Below are positions 44,609 through 51,998 of a stretch of DNA of 52,268 nucleotides, piece by piece. Both the position numbers and the translations under genes were made by a program. Every line of letters starts with the position of its first letter. The stretch's first letter is position 1. Under the pieces are notes generated by a model, which was not told where the DNA came from, did no database searches, and saw only the letters and a list, made by a program, of their open reading frames with translations. This stretch comes from Eubacterium sp. (GTDB lineage: Bacteria > Bacillota > Clostridia > Lachnospirales > Lachnospiraceae): NCBI GenBank assembly GCA_022764165.1, contig JALERM010000138.1, positions 1 to 52,268 of the forward strand, written 5' to 3'.

Positions 44609-45442
44609 ATGGAATTTACACATGAACTGATTATGCCAAATGAGGATCTTCCCTTTAAAATGTTTCAGTTTGAGGGAAAAGACGGCAATTATGTGAGGGA
44701 CAAGCACTGGCATCAGTCGATTGAAATTTTTGCAGTCTTTGAGGGCGGTCTTTTGTTTTATCTCAATGGGGAGGAATATTCGCTTCATGCAGGTGAATTT
44801 ATCATCGTGAATTACAATGAGATTCACTCCATTGAGTCCCCCTGTCAGAATGATACGCTGGTACTGCAGATTCCGCTGAAGACATTTGCAGATTACTTTG
44901 TGGGAGAGCAGTTTATCCGATTTACCCATGATTCGCGGAAGCAGGATGAACAAATGATGGAAGTTCTCCGGAATATGCAGGATACCTACAGTGAAAAAAA
45001 GTGTGGATATGAGATGAAAGTGCGGAGCTATTACTACATGATTTTGTATTTGATGGTTACCAAATACCGGGTGCTGGAGGTTACTCCGGATATGATTCGA
45101 AAAAACAAAAAATTGACACGGCTCTCTGTCATTACTTCTTATATTAAGGAAAACTATGATTCTGAACTTTCTCTGGAACAGCTGGCGGAAGTATTTGGAT
45201 ATACACCGGCTTACCTTTCCCGGATGTTCCAGAAATATGCCGGAATTAATTATAAATCTTACCTGCAGAGTATCCGTCTGGAGAAAGCGTTCCAGGAATT
45301 GATCAATACGGAACATACCATCAGTGAGGTGGCACTGAACAATGGATTTCCCAACAGCAAAGCCATGGGGCGGGCATTTTTCGGAAAATACGGAGTGATG
45401 CCCAGTGAGTATAGGAAAAATATGAAAAAGACAAAAAAATGA
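44609..45442 (+). CDS. AraC-family regulator with cupin domain, upstream of isomerase and kinase
   Basis: A 277-residue regulator. The N-terminal cupin (DKHWHQSIEIFAVFEGGLLF, then EFIIVNYNEIHSIES) would bind a sugar; the C-terminus has two helix-turn-helix motifs (LEQLAEVFGYTPAYLSRMFQ and ISEVALNNGFPNSKAMGRAF), ending VMPSEYRKNMKK. TTGGAGGTG precedes the start. It is transcribed in the same direction as, and directly before, the sugar isomerase and xylulokinase genes, so it is their likely regulator. Confidence 0.92.
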   Translation: MEFTHELIMPNEDLPFKMFQFEGKDGNYVRDKHWHQSIEIFAVFEGGLLFYLNGEEYSLHAGEFIIVNYNEIHSIESPCQNDTLVLQIPLKTFADYFVGEQFIRFTHDSRKQDEQMMEVLRNMQDTYSEKKCGYEMKVRSYYYMILYLMVTKYRVLEVTPDMIRKNKKLTRLSVITSYIKENYDSELSLEQLAEVFGYTPAYLSRMFQKYAGINYKSYLQSIRLEKAFQELINTEHTISEVALNNGFPNSKAMGRAFFGKYGVMPSEYRKNMKKTKK

Positions 45443-45464
45443 CATCGTTTGGACAAGTTATTGG

Positions 45465-45493
45465 TTGCCTGATCTGCCATAAATTGATATGAT
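45465..45493 (+). promoter_or_regulatory. Promoter of the isomerase-xylB operon
   Basis: TTGCCT (45465-45470), a 17-nt spacer and TATGAT (45488-45493), about 55 nt before the isomerase start. The gap between the AraC gene and the isomerase has no terminator hairpin that I can see. Confidence 0.55.
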
Positions 45494-45547
45494 AATGCCA
45501 ACAAAAGGGTAATGCTTAAAACAAAATGTAGATGGAGGTAAAACACT

Positions 45548-47032
45548 ATGAATAACATGCCTGAACTGAAAATTGGCGTTGTGGCAGTCAGCAGAGACTG
45601 CTTCCCGGAGAGCCTTTCCGTAAACAGAAGAAAAGCTCTGATGAAAGCTTACACAGAAAAATACGGAGATGCTGAGATTTATGAATGTCCGATCTGTATT
45701 GTAGAGAGTGAAATCCATATGGTACAGGCTCTGGAAGATATCAAGAAAGCCGGATGTAATGCACTGGTTGTATACCTTGGCAACTTCGGACCGGAAATTT
45801 CTGAGACACTGCTGGCAAAACATTTCGATGGACCGAAGATGTTTGTTGCAGCAGCCGAAGAGCGCGGAGATAACCTGATCCAGGGTCGTGGTGATGCTTA
45901 CTGTGGTATGCTGAACGCCAGCTACAACCTGAAACTGAGAAATGTAAAAGCATATATTCCGGAGTACCCGATCGGTACTGCTGAAGAATGTGCAGATATG
46001 ATTCATGAATTCCGTCCAATCGCAAAAGCAGTGATTGGTCTGAACAGCCTGAAGATCATCAGCTTTGGTCCTCGTCCGCTGAACTTCCTTGCATGTAACG
46101 CACCGATTCAGCAGCTGTACAACCTGGGTGTTGAAATCGAAGAAAACTCCGAACTGGACCTGTTCGAAGCATTCAACAAACATGCTGGTGATGAGAGAAT
46201 TCCTGCTGTTGTGAAAGAAATGGAAGAAGAACTGGGTGCAGCAAATAAAAAACCGGAAATCCTCAGCAAACTGGCTCAGTATGAACTGACTCTGAAAGAC
46301 TGGGTAGAGGAACACAGAGGATACCGCAAATACGTGGCTATCGCAGGAAAATGCTGGCCGGCATTCCAGACACAGTTTGGATTTGTACCATGCTATGTAA
46401 ACAGCCGTCTGACTGCACAGGGCATTCCGGTATCCTGTGAAGTAGATATCTACGGTGCACTGAGTGAGTTCATCGGAACTGTAGTCAGCGAAGATACCGT
46501 AACTCTGCTGGATATCAACAACAACGTTCCGGCTGATATGTATAAAGAAGAAATTGAAGGCAAATTCCCGTATACACATAAAGATACCTTTATGGGATTC
46601 CACTGCGGCAATACCGCTTCCAGTAAACTGTCATTCTGTGAGATGAAATATCAGCTGATCATGGCGAGAGCACTTCCGGAAGAAGTAACACAGGGAACAC
46701 TGGAAGGTGATATCATTCCTGGAAATATCACATTCTTCCGTCTGCAGAGCACCGCTGACTGCAAGCTGCGTGCTTACATCGCACAGGGAGAAGTACTTCC
46801 GGTAGCAAGCCGTTCCTTCGGAGCCATCGGCGTATTTGCTATTCCGGAAATGGGAAGATTCTACCGCCATGTCCTGATCGAAGGCAACTATCCGCATCAC
46901 GGTGCTGTAGCATTCGGAAATCATGGAAAAGCCCTGTTTGAAGTATTCAAATATATCGGCGTTCCGGTAGATGAAATTGGATATAACCAGCCTGCAGGCG
47001 TTCGTTATCCGACCGAAAATCCCTGGAAATAA
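45548..47032 (+). CDS. L-fucose/L-arabinose isomerase family sugar isomerase
   Basis: A 494-residue aldose-ketose isomerase of the FucI/AraA fold. The three expected metal and catalytic residues can be placed: Glu298 in VSCEVDIYGALSE, Asp322 in TLLDINNNVP and a His near 450-451 in GNYPHHGAVAFGNHG. FHCGNTASSKL is also typical. It is shorter than E. coli FucI and is not close to canonical AraA. The next gene is a xylulokinase, so the product is probably a ketopentose, D-xylulose or D-ribulose-like, making D-xylose or D-arabinose the candidate substrate. That is inference. The codon choice looks like that of a highly expressed gene (AAC, CTG, GGT rich). Confidence 0.88.
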   Translation: MNNMPELKIGVVAVSRDCFPESLSVNRRKALMKAYTEKYGDAEIYECPICIVESEIHMVQALEDIKKAGCNALVVYLGNFGPEISETLLAKHFDGPKMFVAAAEERGDNLIQGRGDAYCGMLNASYNLKLRNVKAYIPEYPIGTAEECADMIHEFRPIAKAVIGLNSLKIISFGPRPLNFLACNAPIQQLYNLGVEIEENSELDLFEAFNKHAGDERIPAVVKEMEEELGAANKKPEILSKLAQYELTLKDWVEEHRGYRKYVAIAGKCWPAFQTQFGFVPCYVNSRLTAQGIPVSCEVDIYGALSEFIGTVVSEDTVTLLDINNNVPADMYKEEIEGKFPYTHKDTFMGFHCGNTASSKLSFCEMKYQLIMARALPEEVTQGTLEGDIIPGNITFFRLQSTADCKLRAYIAQGEVLPVASRSFGAIGVFAIPEMGRFYRHVLIEGNYPHHGAVAFGNHGKALFEVFKYIGVPVDEIGYNQPAGVRYPTENPWK

Positions 47033-47053
47033 TATAGAAAAATAGGCAAAAGC

Positions 47054-47088
47054 GTATGCCCCGGTGTTTTGAAAATACCGGGGCATAC
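47054..47088 (+). terminator. Intra-operon hairpin between isomerase and kinase
   Basis: GTATGCCCCGGT (47054-47065) and ACCGGGGCATAC (47077-47088) form a perfect 12-bp stem. Only CTCTAAAATATT follows, so termination would be partial; it would set a higher isomerase than kinase output. Confidence 0.7.
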
Positions 47089-47119
47089 CTCTAAAATATT
47101 AGATTTATTGGAGGATATC

Positions 47120-48577
47120 ATGTATTACATAGGAATTGATTTGGGAACATCGGCTGTTAAACTGCTGCTGATGGATGAAAAAGGCGTCATTCACAACATT
47201 GTCTCAAAAGAATACCCGCTGTATTTTCCACATCCCGGCTGGTCCGAGCAGAATCCGGAAGACTGGTTTACGCAGTCCATGGAAGGGGTTAAGGAACTGA
47301 TCGCAGACTGCGACCGCAGCAAAGTGGCAGGTATCAGCTTCGGCGGACAGATGCACGGACTGGTAGTTCTGGATAAAGATGATCAGGTGATTCGTCCGGC
47401 CATTCTGTGGAATGACGGAAGAACAGGAAAAGAGACCGATTATCTGAACCAGGTAATTGGAAAAGATAAACTTTCCAGCTATACAGCCAACATTGCATTT
47501 GCTGGATTCACTGCACCGAAGATTCTCTGGATGAAAGAAAATGAACCGGAAAACTTCGCAAAAATCGAAAAAATCATGCTCCCAAAAGATTATCTGGCTT
47601 ACCGTCTCAGCGGCGTACACTGCACCGATTATTCCGATGCATCCGGAATGCTGCTTCTGGATGTAAAGAACAAATGCTGGTCAGAAGAAATGATGGAAAT
47701 CTGCGGTGTGAAGAGAGAACAGCTTCCAGACTTATTTGAAAGCTATGAAGTAGTGGGAACACTGAAAAAAGAACTGGCCGATGAACTGGGATTGTCTGAA
47801 AATGTTAAAATTGTAGCCGGAGCCGGAGACAACGCAGCAGCAGCCGTAGGAACCGGAACTGTAGGTGATGGAAGATGTAATATTTCCCTTGGTACCTCAG
47901 GAACCATTTTCATCTCCAGCAAGACCTTTGGCGTAGACGAGAATAATGCCCTGCATTCCTTCGACCATGCAGATGGATATTATCATCTGATGGGATGCAT
48001 GCTCAGTGCAGCTTCCTGCAACAAGTGGTGGATGGATGAAATCCTGCAGGACAAAGACTATGCAGGAGAGCAGGCAAAGATTGAAAAACTTGGCGAAAAC
48101 CATGTATTCTTCCTGCCATACCTGATGGGCGAGCGTTCACCGCACAACAACCCGGATGCCCGTGCAACATTCATCGGCATGTCTATGGACACCACAAGAG
48201 CAGACATGACACAGGCAGTTCTGGAAGGCGTTGCTTTCGGACTTCGCGATTCCCTGGAAGTGGCAAGAAGCCTTGGCATCAAAATCGAGAGAACAAAAAT
48301 CTGCGGCGGCGGAGCCAAGAGTCCTCTCTGGAAGAAAATCATTGCCAACGTGATGAACCTGAAAGTGGATGTAATCGAAAGCGAAGAAGGTCCCGGATAC
48401 GGCGGAGCTATCCTGGCAGCTGTAGGATGCGGAGAATATGCAAGCGTAGAAGAAGCATCCGCAGCACTGGTAAAAGTCATCGATACCGTAGAACCGGATC
48501 CAGAACTTGTAGCAAAATACGAAGAAAGATATCAGGAATTCAGAAGAATCTATCCAACGGTGAAAGAATTGTTCTAA
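47120..48577 (+). CDS. xylB: Xylulokinase (FGGY family)
   Basis: A 485-residue carbohydrate kinase phosphorylating D-xylulose. The N-terminal phosphate loop YIGIDLGTSAVKLLLMDEKG, the sugar-binding SFGGQMHGLVVLD and WNDGRTGKETDYLN, and the C-terminal ICGGGAKSPLWKKIIANVMN adenosine motif all match XylB. I chose the ATG at 47120 after TTGGAGGATATC; an in-frame extension to 47069 would start inside the hairpin. With the isomerase upstream it would feed pentose into the pentose-phosphate pathway as xylulose-5-phosphate. Confidence 0.93.
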   Translation: MYYIGIDLGTSAVKLLLMDEKGVIHNIVSKEYPLYFPHPGWSEQNPEDWFTQSMEGVKELIADCDRSKVAGISFGGQMHGLVVLDKDDQVIRPAILWNDGRTGKETDYLNQVIGKDKLSSYTANIAFAGFTAPKILWMKENEPENFAKIEKIMLPKDYLAYRLSGVHCTDYSDASGMLLLDVKNKCWSEEMMEICGVKREQLPDLFESYEVVGTLKKELADELGLSENVKIVAGAGDNAAAAVGTGTVGDGRCNISLGTSGTIFISSKTFGVDENNALHSFDHADGYYHLMGCMLSAASCNKWWMDEILQDKDYAGEQAKIEKLGENHVFFLPYLMGERSPHNNPDARATFIGMSMDTTRADMTQAVLEGVAFGLRDSLEVARSLGIKIERTKICGGGAKSPLWKKIIANVMNLKVDVIESEEGPGYGGAILAAVGCGEYASVEEASAALVKVIDTVEPDPELVAKYEERYQEFRRIYPTVKELF

Positions 48578-48630
48578 AAAGAATGTCTCAGAGTGCCGGG
48601 GGAGAGGGATGTGTCCCTCTCCCCGTCAGA

Positions 48631-48656
48631 GAATCCTGCGATGCAGGATTCTTTTT
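48631..48656 (+). terminator. Terminator after xylB
   Basis: GAATCCTGC and GCAGGATTC around GAT, followed by TTTTTA. A second GC-rich hairpin (GGGAGAGGGA with TCCCTCTCCC) lies just upstream at about 48599-48624. Confidence 0.88.
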
Positions 48657-48691
48657 ATCTTGAAAGGAGATAAAGTCTCCGGCGGATTGCA

Positions 48692-48768
48692 GAGGTGCGC
48701 AGATGTATCGTGTCATGCAAAGCATGACGCGCACCTCGCAGCAAGTACGCCGAGGAGTACTTGAATTT
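48692..48768 (+). repeat. REP-like nested hairpin element, intact copy
   Basis: An outer stem GAGGTGCGC/GCGCACCTC encloses an inner stem GTCATGC-AAA-GCATGAC, and a second hairpin CAAGTAC/GTACTTG follows. The inner part is shared with 22066-22129. Both copies sit just after a terminator. It has no coding content. Confidence 0.65.
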
Positions 48769-48771
48769 TTT

Positions 48772-49016
48772 GGGTCTATACAAGATTTTAGCGTTGCCAG
48801 ACCCAAATACCAGGGAATTTCAGATGAAAATCCCGGATTTCAAATGCTAAAAGTATCTATACAGAAAAAAATTGTCCCCAGACCCAGAAAAACTTAAAAA
48901 GTTGGGTCTCAGGGGACAATTCTTTTGTATAGGGAAAATTTGGGTTGGAAAACGGTAGTTTTTCCGGGATTTCTGAATAAAATGGGCCTGATAATAAAGA
49001 AAATTTGTATAGACCC
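48772..49016. mobile_element. 245-bp foldback (MITE-like) element
   Basis: It opens with GGGTCTATACAA and closes with TTGTATAGACCC, and the two halves are imperfect inverted copies along most of their length. Near the centre, AATTGTCCCC-AGACCC pairs with GGGTCT-CAGGGGACAATT around an AAAAACTTAAAAAGT-type loop, and each half also carries a CTATACA or TGTATAG motif. There is no reading frame of note. The right end lies against a gene fragment, suggesting insertion near or into that gene. It is a non-autonomous transposon or a strongly folding RNA. Confidence 0.7.
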
Positions 49017-49017
49017 A

Positions 49018-49227
49018 TTATTCGATTTCTCCGTAAATAAACGTATTCAGAATATTCTGAGGCGCATCATAATAGAAGCTACTGTTATAATCATCAATTT
49101 TATCACTGACAAATGAATGATAAGCCTCGAAAAGTGCATCAATCACAGGAATCTGTTTTTCTCTTGAAATCCCGAGAATGAGTCTTTTATAGACTTTCCC
49201 TATGTCCCAATAACTGGGAACAGAGTA
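49018..49227 (-). pseudogene. C-terminal fragment of an unrecognised protein
   Basis: About 69 open minus-strand codons, including VPSYWDIGKVYKRLILGISR and SSFYYDAPQNILNTFIYGEI, with a stop at 49018-49020 beside the foldback element. The composition is protein-like, but there is no start codon with a ribosome site and an in-frame stop lies at 49228-49230. I do not recognise the family with confidence. It is probably the tail of a gene lost to rearrangement. Confidence 0.5.
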
Positions 49228-49277
49228 TCACGCTCCTTACAAAGTTGCCTTATTATCCAAAAAAGATAAATTGATGG

Positions 49278-49341
49278 CACACGGTGTCAGGTACCAGAAA
49301 ATGGAAAGGCACACACGGTGTCAGGTACCAGAAAATGGAAA
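49278..49341 (+). repeat. Two tandem 30-bp repeats, period 34
   Basis: CACACGGTGTCAGGTACCAG plus AAAATGGAAA occurs exactly twice, at 49278-49307 and 49312-49341. The core GGTGTCAGGTACC resembles short repeats near transposase genes in other Clostridia, from memory only. It lies in the otherwise empty 49228-49364 gap. Confidence 0.75.
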
Positions 49342-49364
49342 TGAAAAGAAGAAAAGCAAAATGA

Positions 49365-49994
49365 AAGTTTGCTAAAAATTTCATAAAGTCCATAAAGGTA
49401 TACTTTAAGGATCATGAGAGGAGATTTCCAATTAATCCTTTTCAGATTCTAACGGACTTGGGTATTCATTTTGTATTCAGAAATTTCAAGAAGTTAGAAG
49501 GATTATATCTTCCAGCTTCAGAAGATATGCCTATGGATCTGGTTGCCATTAATATAAATCGACCGATTACTAGACAAAGATTTTCTGCGACTCATGAGTT
49601 ATGTCATTATCTAAAGGATGTACAGAATCAGTCATTTATATGAGCGATTGCATCGAATGATTTTATTGAAAAATATGCAGAATCCTTTGCGTCTGCGTTC
49701 TTGATGCCAGAAGATGAATTGCAGAGCCAAATTGAGCTGAGAAATCGTACTGGTGAACTTACACTGGATGATGTACTTATTATAGCAGACCACTTTGGTA
49801 CAAGCTTTAAGGCGTGTTACTATAGAATTCGAAGTTTGTATCCATATTTGATACCGTATTATAAAACAAGTCAATTGGATAAATATAAGCCGGAGAGAAA
49901 AAGAAAAGAGCTTGGTTTATCATATACTGGATTATATGATGATTTGTTTGATGCATGGGAGGATGTAAATAATCAGTGCTCGACAGGTATTTAA
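49365..49994 (+). pseudogene. Disrupted ImmA/IrrE-family metallopeptidase
   Basis: One reading frame across this span encodes an ImmA/IrrE (M78-like) zinc peptidase: NPFQILTDLGIHFVFRNF, then the metal motif HELCHY within RFSATHELCHYLKDV, then AESFASAFLMPEDEL and LTLDDVLIIADHFGTSF. An in-frame TGA at 49641-49643 breaks it between the HELCHY motif and the MPEDE block. No start codon with a ribosome site is clear, and the usual N-terminal helix-turn-helix region is missing. ImmA proteins cleave repressors in mobile elements and toxin systems; this one looks inactive. It overlaps the Fic frame at its 3' end. Confidence 0.8.
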
Positions 49995-50667
49995 AAATCG
50001 GTATGTTTATAATGATGCCAGACTTGAGGGTGTTAATACATCAATGGAAGCTGCAGCTGAAATTGTTGAAGATATACAAAATAACAGACAATTAAGTCAA
50101 TATTGTTCAGAGTCGTATGAATGTTATTGTCATGTTGCAGGACATGCGATTATGTATGATTACGTCTTTGAAAATGCTTGTGACAAAAACTTTTCAGTTT
50201 ATACACTATCAACATTGAATGCGAAATTGTTCTCATGCTTTCCAAATCCTGAATATGGTGGAAGAACGAGAACTGCAAATCCTGTAGTACTTGGAGCTAA
50301 GTTTGAAACTGTGGATTGGCAGGATGTAATGCCGGAACTTATCAAGCTGAATGATAGAGTGATGGCACTGGAAAAAAATGTATCTGGAATGAGACGAAGT
50401 GATTTGATTAAGGAAATTGCTGAGATTCATCATAAAATAACAGTAATACATCCTTTTGGAGACGGTAATGGAAGAACTAGTAGAGCATTTATGAATGAGA
50501 TGCTTGTGAGGTATGGGTTATTGCCGTTGTATATCAAAGTTGATAAAAAAGATGAATATTTGGCTGCGTTAGAGTTGGCGGATAAAAAGAAGGACTTTGA
50601 AAAATTATATGAATGTATCATGAAGGGAATTATGCAATCACATGTTGAGATGGCAGAACAGGCGTAA
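49969..50667 (+). pseudogene. Fic-domain protein with intact active site but no proper start
   Basis: The frame encodes a Fic AMP-transferase-like protein: NDARLEGVNTSMEAAAEIV at the N-terminus and the catalytic motif HPFGDGNGRTSRAF (HPFxxGNGRxxR) complete. There is no ATG before 50044. In the place where a start is expected, overlapping the ImmA frame, the codons are ATA-ATC-AGT-GCT, so ATC may be a decayed ATG. Translation from 50044 would give 207 residues without the ARLEG segment that in Fic proteins holds the autoinhibitory motif. The ribosome site there is poor. It is paired with the broken ImmA gene, a known genomic partner in Firmicutes. Confidence 0.7.
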
Positions 50668-50707
50668 CTGATTATTAATTTGAATGACACAAGGCAATGC
50701 TATTTAG

Positions 50708-50880
50708 GTGTGCACCCAGCCAAGGGTAATTAGTTTAGCAGGTGGAAATCCTGTCTGGAAAGGAATTAACCAATCCACCAGAAATGAGTTTTGAGTTGCT
50801 GTTGGTAACACCAGTAGCTAAGCGAAAACAACGAGATGGCTATTGAACACTGAAATCCTCCAACGCAGAGTACTATTTGT
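50708..50880 (+). ncRNA. Structured non-coding element, possible group II intron 5' fragment
   Basis: It begins GTGTGCACCC, compatible with the GUGYG group II intron start, and has several hairpins: ACCC/GGGT (50714-50727), CAGG/CCTG (50739-50753), TCTGG/CCAGA (50754-50782) and a 9-bp stem GCTGTTGGT/ACCAGTAGC (50798-50818). A CTAAGCGAAAAC segment like those of intron domain I follows. There are no long reading frames. No reverse transcriptase or domain V is seen, so if it is an intron it is a truncated relic. The alternative is an unknown structured RNA leader of the gene at 51031. Confidence 0.4.
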
Positions 50881-50941
50881 GTTACATTAAAGAAGGACAA
50901 ATCCACAGTTTATCGTAACAGTGAAGAAGCACAGAAGTTCA

Positions 50942-50985
50942 GACGAAATCGAAAATTGGAGTAGATTTCGTCTGTTTCTTCACTT
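50942..50985 (+). terminator. Terminator downstream of the structured element
   Basis: CAGACGAAATC (50942-50952) and GATTTCGTCTG (50966-50976) form a perfect 11-bp stem followed by TTTCTTCAC; an outer GTGAAGAA/TTCTTCAC pairing extends it. It lies 46 nt before the gene at 51031. Confidence 0.75.
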
Positions 50986-51030
50986 AAAGAAGTAGATTAA
51001 CATGGAAATAAAGAGGTGAGACAAGACGAT

Positions 51031-51789
51031 ATGAATAACTTACAAATTTGCGAGCGTAAAAGAGGCCGCCCGCCTAAGAAAGATTATGATCCGGAATCAC
51101 TCATGCAGGAGTTGATTGATATGGTAACAGAAGTTTACCATAATACCAATGAAATAAAGGCAACTGCCATTGAGCTTGCCCTTCCTCCACATAAAGTGAA
51201 AAAGCTGCTGATTACGGGTAAGGTAATTTCCTATCCGGAGACAGAGCAGATTCTCTCTCTTCATCGACAGGGCAGAACGATGGAAGAGATAGAGAATATC
51301 ATGGGACTCAGTTATTCCACGATCAATACGTATCTGCCATACTCTAAAGTGATTTACAAATTGTCAGAGATCAGTCAAAATGCAGAGCGGGTCAGAAAAT
51401 ACAAGGCGAGGAAAGATGCGGTAAATGCATTAATGGAAAAGTGCACGGAAGAGAATCTTTGGAACTGCGTCATTGCCTTTCAGCAGTATCCATTTTATAC
51501 AAACTCCGGTCTTCCTTTTCAGTATACATTGAAAGTCGGGCGTAATGGAGAGTATACGAAGGAACTGTTTATCAATCGCCGTGAGAACAGCAAATCTCTA
51601 TCCTGGAGTTCTGTGAGGATTGCATTTGAGATAGCGATAGAGAATAAATACAGTGTGTTTACTCGTCCGAAGCAGATTGCTGATGTTCGAGGAATAAGTT
51701 ATAGCTATAGTCTGCTGTGGCGTTTCGGTGTTATAACCGTACCGGAGGAAGTGGAAAACAGGATGCGAGGGAAGAAAAAACATAGCTGA
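51031..51789 (+). CDS. AT-hook / helix-turn-helix DNA-binding protein
   Basis: A 252-residue protein, probably DNA-binding. The N-terminus has an AT-hook-like KRGRPPKK (about residues 9-16). Two helix-turn-helix-like segments follow: IKATAIELALPPHKVKKLLI and MEEIENIMGLSYSTINTYLP, the latter sigma-factor-like. The C-terminal third (SWSSVRIAFEIAIENKYSVF, YSYSLLWRFGVI) is of unknown fold. I chose the ATG at 51031 because AGAGGTGAG lies 9 nt upstream; a GTG at 51016 is in frame. It stands among mobile remnants and may belong to a mobile element. The function is not known. Confidence 0.75.
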   Translation: MNNLQICERKRGRPPKKDYDPESLMQELIDMVTEVYHNTNEIKATAIELALPPHKVKKLLITGKVISYPETEQILSLHRQGRTMEEIENIMGLSYSTINTYLPYSKVIYKLSEISQNAERVRKYKARKDAVNALMEKCTEENLWNCVIAFQQYPFYTNSGLPFQYTLKVGRNGEYTKELFINRRENSKSLSWSSVRIAFEIAIENKYSVFTRPKQIADVRGISYSYSLLWRFGVITVPEEVENRMRGKKKHS

Positions 51790-51946
51790 TTATTCAAGAT
51801 GTTTTGCGATAATATGAAGGAAGAATCTGAACTTCCCGAGATAGTTCTCACTCAATTCCCATGAGGTTTATGTGATACGGCTGAAACCCTTGAAAATACG
51901 GGATTTTCTGGCAAAAATGCTTGCAAATCGGCCGGGTATACGATAT

Positions 51947-51975
51947 AATATTAAGTGAAAAGTATCACTCAATAT
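51947..51975. repeat. Inverted repeat before the transposase gene
   Basis: AATATTAAGTGA (51947-51958) and TCACTCAATATT (51964-51975) are complementary but for one base, 24 nt before the transposase start. It may be the insertion-sequence end, or an operator or promoter region for the transposase. Confidence 0.5.
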
Positions 51976-51998
51976 TAAGAGTAAAAAAGGAGTATATC

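Noticed and set aside
45458-46603. 381-codon minus-strand frame opposite the sugar isomerase
   Set aside because: Antisense to a strongly coding gene, rich in Cys, Phe, His and Ser, and with no domain features. Shadow frame.
49278-49341. CRISPR array
   Set aside because: Only two 30-bp copies with a 4-nt gap, no spacers of proper length and no cas genes in the window.
49641-49643. In-frame TGA in the ImmA gene as a selenocysteine codon
   Set aside because: The family has no selenoprotein members known to me, no obvious SECIS-like stem follows, and the gene lacks other parts. A nonsense mutation is simpler.
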